DNA of 64,000 nucleotides, taken from NCBI RefSeq assembly GCF_002257585.1, contig NZ_CP022743.1, positions 186,001-250,000 of the forward strand, in the 5' to 3' direction. This DNA comes from Mucilaginibacter xinganensis (GTDB lineage Bacteria; Bacteroidota; Bacteroidia; Sphingobacteriales; Sphingobacteriaceae). The position numbers were made by a program, and so were the translations under genes. Below the pieces are notes generated by a model. That model was not told the DNA's origin. It was given only the letters and a program-made list of their open reading frames with translations, and did no database searches. Shown here in pieces: positions 26,648-35,011 of this stretch. Position 1 is the stretch's first letter. Each line of letters begins with the position of its first letter.

Positions 26648-27835
26648 TTAGTTTAATTTTTGATACGTACGCCACCAAAGATCGGGCATTTCGCCCGATA
26701 CAGCTGTCTTGTAATCGTCATATTGGCAGGGCACCAGGTGAAAGCGTTCGTTTTTTGAGCCGCCTGCGGGGTAAGGCACCTGCATCCACCAACGATCAGA
26801 TTTTTTGCTTTTTACAAAAACCACTTCGTGGTCGTCGTGCTTCAAACTGGTTTTATAAATCAGGTACTGTGATTTTGGGTTAAGTGGAAAATCGCGTTTG
26901 CGGTTATAAACGCCGTCTATAAAATACCAAATCATCTGGGCGAGCAGCGTAGCGGTTTGGCCGTTATTATCATACGCCGGGTTAAACTCATAAAAGCCGA
27001 TAGAACTTAATTTATCATTAAACCCAGCGTAACGTGCTATCTGGCAGGCCTCTTCACCATAAAACCCATTGGGGGTTGCATTGGCATTTCCCATGGCATC
27101 TGATGATCGGATGGCGCCGATATCGAAGCTGATCATACTGGCATTGCGGATAATAGGTTCGGCCACTGCAACATTGCCGCTGAGCGCACCCAGGCGGTGC
27201 ACGTCAAAATAAAGCTTTTCCATTACCCTTAAACTATCCTGGCTTGCAAAATAGGTTTGGTAACCCAGGTTGCTGTAATTAAACAGGTAATTGGGCTCAT
27301 GTAAAAATATTTTGTTGAGATAAGATGCTGAAGTGGTCTCAATATTTTCAGAACTACCGCTATCATCATCCTCCAAATCAAAATGTGAATCTACTATCAC
27401 CAGGTCAACCTTTTGTTCCAGGTCTTCATAGGCAAGGTACTGAGCGTAGGTAAGGTCCTGCCCGCCACCTATTATAACCGGGATGATGTCTTTTTTTACC
27501 AGTTCACTAACTACCGTTTTAAGCGCAATATAGGTATCAGTGATGGATGCACCCTGGCGAATGTTACCCAGGTCCACGATCTTTGTATTGTAATTGCCTT
27601 CGTTTAGCCGGTATAATTTTTCGCGTACGTAATCAGCGCCAAGGGCGCAGCCCGAATTGTCAAGCGCATTGCGGTCCTCCATCACACCAATAATGGCGAT
27701 ATCAGTTTTTTCTTCCAATGATGGAAAATCAACTGCGTAATATTCGATTTTACTGCCTAACTGGCTCGTGTAATAACCCTTTGCGGGGATCACCTTTTTT
27801 TGATCTATAGGGCTAAAGAAATCGGATAATGACAT
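26648..27835 (-). CDS. Arginase/formiminoglutamase-fold protein with altered metal site
   Basis: 395 residues of the ureohydrolase superfamily. The three motif regions are recognisable but changed: GGGQD (123-127) replaces the usual GGDHS, VDSHFDLED keeps Asp149/His151/Asp153, and SFDIGAIR (236-243) has Gly240 where a second metal-binding Asp is expected. Two of the six manganese ligands are thus absent, so the protein may bind one metal, another ligand, or none. Bacteroidota commonly encode such long forms annotated as formimidoylglutamase. Cytoplasmic. An 8-bp tandem repeat lies just upstream of its ATG. Confidence 0.8.
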   Translation of the reverse strand: MSLSDFFSPIDQKKVIPAKGYYTSQLGSKIEYYAVDFPSLEEKTDIAIIGVMEDRNALDNSGCALGADYVREKLYRLNEGNYNTKIVDLGNIRQGASITDTYIALKTVVSELVKKDIIPVIIGGGQDLTYAQYLAYEDLEQKVDLVIVDSHFDLEDDDSGSSENIETTSASYLNKIFLHEPNYLFNYSNLGYQTYFASQDSLRVMEKLYFDVHRLGALSGNVAVAEPIIRNASMISFDIGAIRSSDAMGNANATPNGFYGEEACQIARYAGFNDKLSSIGFYEFNPAYDNNGQTATLLAQMIWYFIDGVYNRKRDFPLNPKSQYLIYKTSLKHDDHEVVFVKSKKSDRWWMQVPYPAGGSKNERFHLVPCQYDDYKTAVSGEMPDLWWRTYQKLN

Positions 27836-27844
27836 TTTGTTGCT

Positions 27845-27876
27845 ATGCGAATATGCGGATATGCAAATGTGCGGAT
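27845..27876. repeat. Four imperfect tandem 8-bp repeats
   Basis: ATGCGAAT, ATGCGGAT, ATGCAAAT and GTGCGGAT follow one another at 27845-27876, starting 10 bases upstream of the arginase-fold start (minus strand). Confidence 0.7.
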
Positions 27877-28010
27877 TTTTTGGATGTTGCGCTGATGATT
27901 TTTTGAATTTAGCACCCAGACCAACAGGTAGCCTATCGCCCTGTTACACCATCCCGCTTTTTAAAATCGCTTTTTCCCTTCTTGCTGGTTTTCCTGAAAC
28001 TTCCCTGACA

Positions 28011-28039
28011 TTGATTTGTTCTTACTGGCGTTACCTTTG
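28011..28039 (+). promoter_or_regulatory. Promoter of the aldo/keto reductase gene
   Basis: TTG at 28011-28013 and TACCTTTG at 28032-28039 are separated by 18 bp, in the range described for Bacteroidota -33/-7 promoters. The ATG follows at 28069, giving a leader of about 25 nt. Confidence 0.6.
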
Positions 28040-28068
28040 AATTTTTACACCAGATCACACTTCTTATT

Positions 28069-29100
28069 ATGGAATACAGACAATTGGGGGCATCGGGACT
28101 GCAGGTTCCGGTACTCAGCTTCGGCACAGCTACCTTTGGCGGCGGCAATGAATTTTTTAAGGCTTGGGGCGATACCCAGCTTGACGAGGCTAAACGCATG
28201 GTTAACCTGTGTATTGACGCCGGCGTAAACTTTTTTGATACGGCCAACGTTTACTCCCGCGGCCTTTCTGAAGAGATCCTGGGCAAGGCGCTTGAGGGCC
28301 TGCGCAACCAGGTACTCATTTCAACCAAAGCCACTTTTACCATGGGCGACGGGCCAAATGATTTCGGGTCTTCACGCATTCATTTGGTTAAATCGCTGGA
28401 GGATAGTTTGCGCCGTTTAAATACCGGCCATGTTGACATTTACCACATGCACGGCTTTGACGGCAACACCCCGGTTGAAGAAACCCTGCGTGCCCTTGAT
28501 GATATGATAACTGCCGGCAAGGTGCGCTATATTGCCTGCTCCAACTTCTCGGGCTGGGCGTTAATGAAATCTCTTTCGGTGTCTGAGCGGTACGACTGGG
28601 CAAAATATATTGCGCACCAGGCATACTATTCCCTGTTAAACCGCGAGTTTGAATGGGAGCTGATGCCGGCCGGGATTGACCAAAATGTAAGCACAATAGT
28701 ATGGAGCCCCCTGGCTTCGGGCCAGTTAGGCGGCAGGTTCCGCCGAAGCGCGCCTATCCCAAAAGACAACCGTACACAACAGGGCGGCAGCCATGGCCCT
28801 GCAACAAACTACGGGCATTTGTTTAATATAGTGGATGCTTTGGACGAGGTTGCAGAAGAAACCGGCAAATCGGTGGCCCAGGTGGCGCTTAACTGGGTGC
28901 TGCAAAGACCAACCGTGGCCAATATTATAATAGGTGCCCGTAACGAAGAACAACTAAAACAAAACCTGGATGCCGTAGGCTGGAATTTAACCACCGACCA
29001 GGTTAAAAAGCTGGATGCTGCCAGCGAAGTTGACCCCATTTACCCTTATTGGCACCAAAGACAAAACGTTAAATTAAACCCGCTGCCAAAATTTTATTAA
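28069..29100 (+). CDS. Aldo/keto reductase
   Basis: 343 residues. The TIM-barrel AKR family (voltage-gated K-channel beta-subunit-like group) shows its tetrad: Asp57 in FFDTANVY, Tyr62, Lys87 in ISTKATF and His128 in DIYHMHGFD. The C-terminal NADPH site has IIIGARNEEQLKQNLDAVGW. The start MEYRQLGASGLQVPVLSFGT is typical. It reduces a carbonyl substrate with NADPH in the cytoplasm; the natural substrate cannot be told. A strong terminator follows immediately after the stop. Confidence 0.93.
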   Translation: MEYRQLGASGLQVPVLSFGTATFGGGNEFFKAWGDTQLDEAKRMVNLCIDAGVNFFDTANVYSRGLSEEILGKALEGLRNQVLISTKATFTMGDGPNDFGSSRIHLVKSLEDSLRRLNTGHVDIYHMHGFDGNTPVEETLRALDDMITAGKVRYIACSNFSGWALMKSLSVSERYDWAKYIAHQAYYSLLNREFEWELMPAGIDQNVSTIVWSPLASGQLGGRFRRSAPIPKDNRTQQGGSHGPATNYGHLFNIVDALDEVAEETGKSVAQVALNWVLQRPTVANIIIGARNEEQLKQNLDAVGWNLTTDQVKKLDAASEVDPIYPYWHQRQNVKLNPLPKFY

Positions 29101-29103
29101 TGG

Positions 29104-29140
29104 TAACAAAAGCGACGGTCTTAAATCGTCGCTTTTGTTA
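29104..29140 (+). terminator. Strong rho-independent terminator after the aldo/keto reductase
   Basis: TAACAAAAGCGACG (29104-29117) and CGTCGCTTTTGTTA (29127-29140) are perfect complements around a 9-nt loop, followed by TTTATTT. Confidence 0.88.
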
Positions 29141-29186
29141 TTTATTTCCAAATTATCCCCTACCTTGCTTTTAAAATCTAAGCATC

Positions 29187-29975
29187 ATGGGGTCAGGGGT
29201 TACACAGGGGCCGCTTTGGGGTAAAAATCCAAAAGACTGGGCAACCGTACAGGAACAAACCGGTAATGCCGGCTATGTTTACGCACTTAACTTTTTAAAT
29301 CTTACCCCAACAACCCAACTGCTTGATGTGGGTTGCGGATCGGGGCTATTTAGCAGCCTTGCCAGCGCTACCGGTGCTTATGTAACCGGTATAGATGCCA
29401 GCGAAGAGCTCATTGAGCAAGCCCGGCAGCGGCATACCACGGCAAATTTTAGCACCGGCGAAATGGAAGAACTTCCTTTTGACGACGACACTTTTGATGT
29501 GGTTTGCGGATTTAATTCCTTTCAATACGCGGCGAGCACGCCCAATGCTTTTGTGGGCGCCCGGCGGGTATTGAAGCCCGGCGGTAAAATAGTGGTTATG
29601 ATTTGGGGTAACAAGGAGGATTGCGAAGCGGCCAGCAACCTGGCAGCTATCGGCAGCCTGCTGCCCCCGCCGCCTCCGGGAGCTCCTGGTCCTTTCGCCC
29701 TTACCGAGAACCACCAGCTGGAAAAACTGCTGGAAGAAGCCGGATTTAACATTATCAACCAAAAAGATGTAGATACCGTTTGGGATTACCCCGACACCGC
29801 CACTGCGTTAAAAGGATTATGTTCATCCGGGCCAGCTGCAAGAGCTATTGCGAACAGCGGGCTGCAAAGGGTACAGGATGTTATTTTACAATCCATTCAG
29901 CCTTATGTCCAAAGCAACGGGCGCGTGGTTTATAAAAATAAATTCAGGGTGGTGATTAGCGAAAAGCCCCGGTAG
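29187..29975 (+). CDS. SAM-dependent methyltransferase (class I)
   Basis: 262 residues. Motif I LLDVGCGSG is at 45-53, the acidic loop GIDASEELIEQA follows, and motif post-II EELPFDDDTFDVVCGFNSFQYA precedes the ARRVLKPGGKIVVMIWG segment. This is the Methyltransf_11/25 group. Residues around LLPPPPPGAPGPFAL (about 155-170) form an unusual proline-rich loop. Substrate unknown. It has its own start between two terminated units and converges with dinB with 5 bp between stops. Confidence 0.88.
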   Translation: MGSGVTQGPLWGKNPKDWATVQEQTGNAGYVYALNFLNLTPTTQLLDVGCGSGLFSSLASATGAYVTGIDASEELIEQARQRHTTANFSTGEMEELPFDDDTFDVVCGFNSFQYAASTPNAFVGARRVLKPGGKIVVMIWGNKEDCEAASNLAAIGSLLPPPPPGAPGPFALTENHQLEKLLEEAGFNIINQKDVDTVWDYPDTATALKGLCSSGPAARAIANSGLQRVQDVILQSIQPYVQSNGRVVYKNKFRVVISEKPR

Positions 29976-29980
29976 AAGGA

Positions 29981-31093
29981 TCAGAAAGGGAACAGCCTGA
30001 GCTGATCAGTTGGTTTTTCATCTTTTCCTTTTACGGTAATTTCGCCGAAGTTGGAAAGGGAAATACCCAGTAGTCTAATGCGCTTGTCTTCAGGATCTGT
30101 TGCGGCAAGCAGTTTTTTTGCTGTTGTACTAATGGTTTCTAAATCATTAAAACCCGCCGGGAATGACTGGTTGCGGGTGATCTGCTTAAAATCGCTGTAT
30201 TTTATTTTGAGGGTCACGGTTCGGCCCTTCAGTTCATAATGCTGCAATCGTTTGCAAACGGTGGCTGCAATTTTATCCAGTTCGGCCTCCATTTCTTCGG
30301 TTGTGGTAAGATCGTACGCAAAAGTATCTTCGGCAGCCAATGATTTTGTTTCACGATGAGGCTGTACTTCGCGGTTATCAATCCCTCTAACAATATTAAA
30401 ATAAAACCTCCCCGCCTTGCCAAAGCGTTTGGTAAGTTCAGCCTCGGTGAGCTGCTTCAGGTCATGCCCGGTGTGCAGTCCCATATTCTTCATTTTTTGT
30501 GCGGTTACCTTCCCCACACCAAAAAACTTCTCTACCGGCAGCTGCTCCATAAAGCCTTCAATAGCCGCCGGGCCGATAAACTTAAGGCCGTCGGGCTTAT
30601 TGATATCTGAAGCTATTTTGGCCACAAACTTATTAACAGACACACCCGCCGAAGCGGTAAGCTGGAGTTCATCCTTTATTGCCTGTTTTATTTGCTGCGC
30701 GATTTCAATGGCCGAACCGATATTGAGCTTGTCATTGGTAACATCCAAATAGGCTTCATCCAGTGAGAGCGGCTCAATGAGGTCGGTATAGCGGCTAAAG
30801 ATCTCGCGGATGCAGCGCGAAACTTCCTTGTAGGCATCAAACCTGGGGCGAACAAACAGAGCATGAGGGCAAAGCTGCAGCGCCTGTTTTGACGGCATGG
30901 CCGAGCGGATGCCAAACTTGCGGGCCTCATAGCTGGCCGTAGCCACTACGCCTCCGCGCCCTTCGGGCAGGCCGCCTACCACCAGCGGTTTGTCGCGGTA
31001 TTCTGGGTTGTCGCGCTGCTCAACGGATGCGTAAAATGCGTCCATATCAATATGGATGATTTTACGGTGAGGTTGAGCGGGCTGATTTTCCAT
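29981..31093 (-). CDS. dinB: DNA polymerase IV (Y-family)
   Basis: 370 residues. Catalytic residues are intact: IIHIDMDAFYASVE (Asp16, Asp18) and LSLDEAYLDVT (Asp112, Glu113). The finger/palm, thumb (KFFGVGKVTAQKM, helix-hairpin-helix) and little-finger domains follow. The last residues QLRLF (364-368) match the beta-clamp-binding motif QLxLF seen in Pol IV. It performs error-prone translesion synthesis. A TATATTTG box lies just upstream. No LexA-type operator is seen. Confidence 0.94.
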   Translation of the reverse strand: MENQPAQPHRKIIHIDMDAFYASVEQRDNPEYRDKPLVVGGLPEGRGGVVATASYEARKFGIRSAMPSKQALQLCPHALFVRPRFDAYKEVSRCIREIFSRYTDLIEPLSLDEAYLDVTNDKLNIGSAIEIAQQIKQAIKDELQLTASAGVSVNKFVAKIASDINKPDGLKFIGPAAIEGFMEQLPVEKFFGVGKVTAQKMKNMGLHTGHDLKQLTEAELTKRFGKAGRFYFNIVRGIDNREVQPHRETKSLAAEDTFAYDLTTTEEMEAELDKIAATVCKRLQHYELKGRTVTLKIKYSDFKQITRNQSFPAGFNDLETISTTAKKLLAATDPEDKRIRLLGISLSNFGEITVKGKDEKPTDQLRLFPF

Positions 31094-31105
31094 ATAATGG
31101 CCCTA

Positions 31106-31113
31106 CAAATATA
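31106..31113 (-). promoter_or_regulatory. -7 promoter box (TATATTTG) of dinB
   Basis: On the minus strand 31113-31106 reads TATATTTG, a full consensus match. It ends 12 nt before the ATG at 31093. Confidence 0.5.
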
Positions 31114-31300
31114 AGGGCAACGCAGATAGTTTTTAATGTCCGGGGATTCCGTTTGCAGCGCAAAGTAAGTAATAAGGGGCGCTTTTTAACTTGCAAGCGG
31201 CGCAACCCGTTTTGCTTATTAATTTATTGGTTATTGCAACAATTAAACAAAACCATTACATTAGCTTATCCAATTATAAACCCTTTTACCATTCCTCACT

Positions 31301-31981
31301 ATGACGACTACCAAAAAGTTATTTGCTGCCGGCTTATTTGCGGCTTTTTTTTCTTTTTTTTTAACGCACGCCAATGCCCAAACCAAAGACGGCTGGCGAC
31401 AGTTGTTTAACGGAAAGGATCTGAACGGCTGGAAACACGTGGGCCCCGGCAGCCGCTACGTTAAAGATGGCCTCACCGGCAGCCATGGCGGTATGGGGCT
31501 GGAATACTGGACCAAAGAAAAATTTGGCAATTGCACCATTCGTGTGGTGTATAAAATGGAAAAGTTTAACAGCAACTCGGGCGTGTTTATCCGCATCCCT
31601 ATTGAGCCGCGCGAGGAATGGATGCCTGTATTTTATGGCTACGAGGTGCAGATAGACAATCACCCGGAAACCTCTAAGGAAGACGAATACCATATCACCG
31701 GCACCCTATATTCATTAACCAAGCCGTTGGCTAAACCGGGCAAGCCCGGGCCGCAGTGGAATACCATGGAGATTACCCTTGACGGGCCGCGCACCATTGT
31801 TACCGTAAACGGCCAAAAGGTTACCGACTATACTGAAGGCCAGCCAACCCCGGCCCGTAAGTTTGATTTTGAACCGCAGCGCGGCGTCCGCCCTAATGAG
31901 GGGTACATCGGCCTGCAAAACCATGGCGATAATGATATCGTTTTTTTTAAAGAAGTATCTGTTAAACCGCTGAAAAAATAA
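31301..31981 (+). CDS. Secreted DUF1080 (3-keto-disaccharide hydrolase) family protein
   Basis: 226 residues. A signal peptide (FAAGLFAAFFSFFLTHANAQ) is followed by the DUF1080 jelly-roll: WRQLFNGKDLNGWKHVG near the start, then GLEYWTKEKFGNCTIRVVYKM, and a C-terminal YIGLQNHGDNDIVFFKEVSVKPL. These proteins resemble LamG-type concanavalin folds and include 3-keto-glycoside hydrolases. The following Gfo/Idh oxidoreductase gene fits a sugar-oxidation pair: the oxidoreductase could make the 3-keto sugar and this protein cleave it. Linked on the same strand 105 bp apart. Confidence 0.88.
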   Translation: MTTTKKLFAAGLFAAFFSFFLTHANAQTKDGWRQLFNGKDLNGWKHVGPGSRYVKDGLTGSHGGMGLEYWTKEKFGNCTIRVVYKMEKFNSNSGVFIRIPIEPREEWMPVFYGYEVQIDNHPETSKEDEYHITGTLYSLTKPLAKPGKPGPQWNTMEITLDGPRTIVTVNGQKVTDYTEGQPTPARKFDFEPQRGVRPNEGYIGLQNHGDNDIVFFKEVSVKPLKK

Positions 31982-32086
31982 GATTGCCGGCAGCCACTTC
32001 AAAGAACAGTATTTAAACGCTGTTTCTTAACCCTACCCTTTGAAAAGCGCAGGGTGGGGCGAAAGCTAACCATTCAAAAAAATCCA

Positions 32087-33601
32087 ATGGAAGAAAGCAA
32101 AAAAAACACCGCCATTACCCGCGGCGACTTTATAAAGAAAGCGGCTATTGCCACTGCCGGGTTTTATATTGTGCCCCGCTATGTGCTGGGCGGCAAGGGC
32201 TATACCGCCCCCAGCGACAAGCTGTACATTGCGGCAGTAGGCTGCGGCGGCGAAGCGGAAAACGATATTCATCATTATGCTACCGCCCCGAAGAAGAATG
32301 CCGAAATGGCTTTTCTTTGCGATGTGGATGACCGCATGGCCGCACCGCGCCGCAAGGAATTCCCTAAAGCAAAATTTTACCACGACTGGCGCGAAATGTT
32401 TGAAAAAGAAAGTAAACACTTTGATGCCGTTACTGTCGCCATTCCTGACCATAACCATGCGCTGGTGGGCCTGAGTGCCATGCAGCTTAAAAAGCATTTA
32501 TACCTGCAAAAACCGCTTACGCATGATATTTACGAGGCGCGCATATTAACCGAAGCCAGCAAAAAGTACCAGGTGGTTACCCAAATGGGCGACCAGGGTG
32601 CCAGCTGCGACGGCATGTGCACCATGCGCGAATGGTTTGAAGCAGGCCTGATAGGAGACATTGAGAAAGTGTATTGCTGGACCGACCGCCCTGTATGGCC
32701 GCAGGGTATCTCGTGGCCAAAAACGAGTCCGCCTGTGCCGAAGGAATTGAAATGGGACCTGTGGCTGGGTACCGCCAAACAAACTAATTATATTGACAAC
32801 CTGGTGCCTTTTAACTGGCGCGGCTGGTGGGAATTTGGCACCGGCGCCCTGGGCGATATGGGCTGCCACATTATGGGCCCGCCGTTTAAGCTGCTGGGCC
32901 TGGGCTATCCAACCGAGGTTTCTGGAAGCGCCAGCACTGTTTATAAAGGCATATTTAAGGAAGGGATTTATCCAGAAAGCGGGCCGGTATCCAGCTCCAT
33001 AAAATTTAAGTTTACCCAGCAAAACGGCAAACCGCTTGACCTGTACTGGATGGATGGCGGTATTACCCCTGAACGACTTTCGGAGCTTGACCCCTCGGTA
33101 AATATGAATGAAGCGCTGGGCGACATCCCGGCCGAAAATGATTTTGAGGGCTGCACCCTTTTCATTGGTAGTAAAGGGAAGGTAAGCTGCGGCTGGGGTG
33201 GCAGTCACCCCCGGTTGCTACCATTATCATTAAATAAAGATGTGCACGTGGCGGAGAAATATCCGCGCATCCAGGGTGGCATGGACGGCCACTGGTGGCA
33301 ATGGGTGGATGCCAGCATTGCCGGGTATGGCAAAATGGAGGTGGACTCGCCATTTGTAGGGTATGCCGGTCCGTTAACCGAAACGGTGCTGATGGGCAAC
33401 CTGCTGCTGCGCACGTTTGATCTGCAGGAAAAAATTAAACGCAACGACCCCGTTTATGGCAACATGGAGGGCTATAAGTTCAGCGGCAGGTACACCGCGC
33501 TTAAGTGGGACGGCGAGAACATGAAGATTACCAACTTTGAACCGGCAAATCAATATATCAAACGCGAATACCGGAAGGGCTGGGGAGAGTTAAAGCTGTA
33601 G
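32087..33601 (+). CDS. Gfo/Idh/MocA family oxidoreductase
   Basis: 504 residues from the ATG at 32087 (MEESKKNTAITRGDFIKKAA). The frame is open further upstream to 32054 but the extra residues are not family-like. An N-terminal segment like a Tat signal reads TRGDFIKKAAIATAGF, where the second arginine is replaced by Gly, so export is uncertain. The Rossmann fold begins IAAVGCGGEAEND; the substrate region has AIPDHNHA and QKPLTHDI, a version of the EKP motif with Gln for Glu. A long C-terminal domain follows. NAD(P)-dependent oxidation of a sugar is likely, alongside the preceding DUF1080 gene. Confidence 0.87.
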   Translation: MEESKKNTAITRGDFIKKAAIATAGFYIVPRYVLGGKGYTAPSDKLYIAAVGCGGEAENDIHHYATAPKKNAEMAFLCDVDDRMAAPRRKEFPKAKFYHDWREMFEKESKHFDAVTVAIPDHNHALVGLSAMQLKKHLYLQKPLTHDIYEARILTEASKKYQVVTQMGDQGASCDGMCTMREWFEAGLIGDIEKVYCWTDRPVWPQGISWPKTSPPVPKELKWDLWLGTAKQTNYIDNLVPFNWRGWWEFGTGALGDMGCHIMGPPFKLLGLGYPTEVSGSASTVYKGIFKEGIYPESGPVSSSIKFKFTQQNGKPLDLYWMDGGITPERLSELDPSVNMNEALGDIPAENDFEGCTLFIGSKGKVSCGWGGSHPRLLPLSLNKDVHVAEKYPRIQGGMDGHWWQWVDASIAGYGKMEVDSPFVGYAGPLTETVLMGNLLLRTFDLQEKIKRNDPVYGNMEGYKFSGRYTALKWDGENMKITNFEPANQYIKREYRKGWGELKL

Positions 33602-33676
33602 CAAAACCGAAAAACAGCCCGTCGACATCCGTTGAAAAGGTAATACAAAATGCGCTTTATACCCTGTATTGTTCAC

Positions 33677-33718
33677 AGTAAGGCTTTTTTTTCATGCGGA
33701 TGAATAAAAGGCCTTACT
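33677..33718 (+). terminator. Hairpin overlapping the next gene's promoter
   Basis: AGTAAGGC (33677-33684) followed by eight T pairs with GCCTTACT (33711-33718) preceded by AAAA, one-base bulge. It could terminate the oxidoreductase transcript. Its right arm contains the start of the TACTTTTG promoter of the following lipoprotein gene. Confidence 0.5.
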
Positions 33719-33722
33719 TTTG
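33715..33722 (+). promoter_or_regulatory. -7 promoter box (TACTTTTG) of the lipoprotein gene
   Basis: Full match to TAnnTTTG, 4 nt before the ATG at 33727, implying a leaderless transcript. Confidence 0.55.
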
Positions 33723-33726
33723 CCGG

Positions 33727-34239
33727 ATGAAAAACATCTCATCTATTTTATTTATTACCATGCTGACCATTTCGGCATGCAGCGTTAAAACCCGGAATAA
33801 TCAATCCACAGATTCGACGGCAAATGCGGGTACCCCGCTCGTTGAAAAAGGGTTATTCGCAAAAATGAAAATTAAGGACACCATTAAAGCAGGCGATTCT
33901 GTATTGCTTAAATTTACTGTTTATAACCCTGCCGATTCCGCACAGCAGTTTTGTAAATGGCACACGCCGTTTGAGCCTTTAATGAGTAAATACCTGGACG
34001 TAAAAAGCGAAAGCGGCGAAGAGGCCGATTACCGTGGAGCCATGGCCAAAAGGATAATGCCCCCACCGGCAAGCAGCTATATTAAGGTAAAAGGGAAAGA
34101 CAGCCTTTCCGCAAATGTGGACCTGCTTAAGGCTTTTGCCATCATTAAACCAGCACGCTATACCATTACCTACAACAGCCAAAGCATGAGCGGTTTGCGC
34201 GTTACTGACAGTGTTTCGTTTGTTTATAAAGCAAAGTAG
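33727..34239 (+). CDS. Small lipoprotein resembling the M35-protease N-terminal domain
   Basis: 170 residues from the ATG at 33727, chosen because a promoter box ends just before it; an upstream in-frame ATG (33694) lies before that box. MKNISSILFITMLTISAC is a lipoprotein signal with lipobox SAC. The mature part has the order CKWHTPFEPL, YRGAMAKRIMPPPASSY, SLSANVDLLKAF, ARYTITYNSQ. This matches the beta-sandwich prodomain found in front of M35-type metallopeptidases (WxTPLE, YxGPxxKR, GxYxVxY), but no HExxH is present. It may act as a stand-alone protease inhibitor or chaperone-like domain. Family match is from memory, not computed. Confidence 0.65.
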   Translation: MKNISSILFITMLTISACSVKTRNNQSTDSTANAGTPLVEKGLFAKMKIKDTIKAGDSVLLKFTVYNPADSAQQFCKWHTPFEPLMSKYLDVKSESGEEADYRGAMAKRIMPPPASSYIKVKGKDSLSANVDLLKAFAIIKPARYTITYNSQSMSGLRVTDSVSFVYKAK

Positions 34240-34279
34240 TATCAGCAGGAGGTAGCTGGAATAGATAATTGAGTACCAA

Positions 34280-35011
34280 CTATACCCCAGCTACCCCATT
34301 AAGCACCAGCCAGCTGTAACCGCCAGGGTGGTTAAATTCAGCTAATTGCTCATCAGCTATTGTAACAGTAACAGGTATTTCGTTGGTTTTATCGAAGGGG
34401 GTAATTCTCAGGCAGGCACTGTAGGTGCCGTCGTACATTTTAATGTGGTGGCCGGGGTGCAGAAAATAGGTTGGAAAGTGGCCCACTATGGCCGCTGCCT
34501 GCCGGAAGTTGCCGGTGCGGAAACTGCGTGCAACTTCGTCTTTATCCAGCACCACTTTGAACGAATTCTTCAACGTATGCAGCCTGATTCCCCGTTCCCT
34601 GCATTCGTCCTGCAGGGCCCAGGTTAGCCCTTTTTCGCCCGTGCCAAAATACTGATTCTCGCCTGCCCACAGCTCCTTCAATTGCATGGTACTGTCTTTA
34701 AATAATTCGTCAAAAAGCCCTGCGGCTCCCGCCCGAAGATCGTCGCGCCCAATGTCAAGCACCAGCACATTGTTGATCCCTAAATATTTAAAAAGCTCAA
34801 TCCTTGCCGGCAGGTCAAAATAATCCTTGTAAACGTTGCCGTAAATAAAGATGCCTGGCTGCGGGTAAACAATAATTACATAGGGATTCAACCCCTTGCT
34901 TTTGCTGTATGTGAGTAGTTTTTTAAAGATAGCCCTGTGGCGCGGTAAAAGTGGATCCCACGTGCCCAGAATGCTGATAATGTTATTGTTTATTGCTTTG
35001 TGAAAGATCAT
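34280..35011 (-). CDS. Divergent FAD-synthetase-like (RibF N-terminal) protein
   Basis: 243 residues. The order of motifs mirrors the nucleotidyltransferase domain of the true RibF encoded at 49521-50453: SILGTWDPLLPRHRAI against TIGTFDGVHTGHRKI, AGENQYFGTGEKG against IGYDHRFGKDRQGG, and VARSFRTGNFRQAAAIVG against RVREALLNGAIELANTFL. The HxGH-type loop reads PRHR. The C-terminal riboflavin kinase domain is replaced by a short beta tail (VTVTIADEQLAEFN). It is therefore a RibF-like protein without an intact classical active site, perhaps with a different nucleotidyl transfer or regulatory role. Confidence 0.65.
   Translation of the reverse strand: MIFHKAINNNIISILGTWDPLLPRHRAIFKKLLTYSKSKGLNPYVIIVYPQPGIFIYGNVYKDYFDLPARIELFKYLGINNVLVLDIGRDDLRAGAAGLFDELFKDSTMQLKELWAGENQYFGTGEKGLTWALQDECRERGIRLHTLKNSFKVVLDKDEVARSFRTGNFRQAAAIVGHFPTYFLHPGHHIKMYDGTYSACLRITPFDKTNEIPVTVTIADEQLAEFNHPGGYSWLVLNGVAGV

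Noticed and set aside
32077..32160. Tat export signal on the Gfo/Idh/MocA oxidoreductase
   Set aside because: The twin-arginine pair is replaced by Arg-Gly (TRGDF); Tat export is therefore not supported, though the segment is similar.
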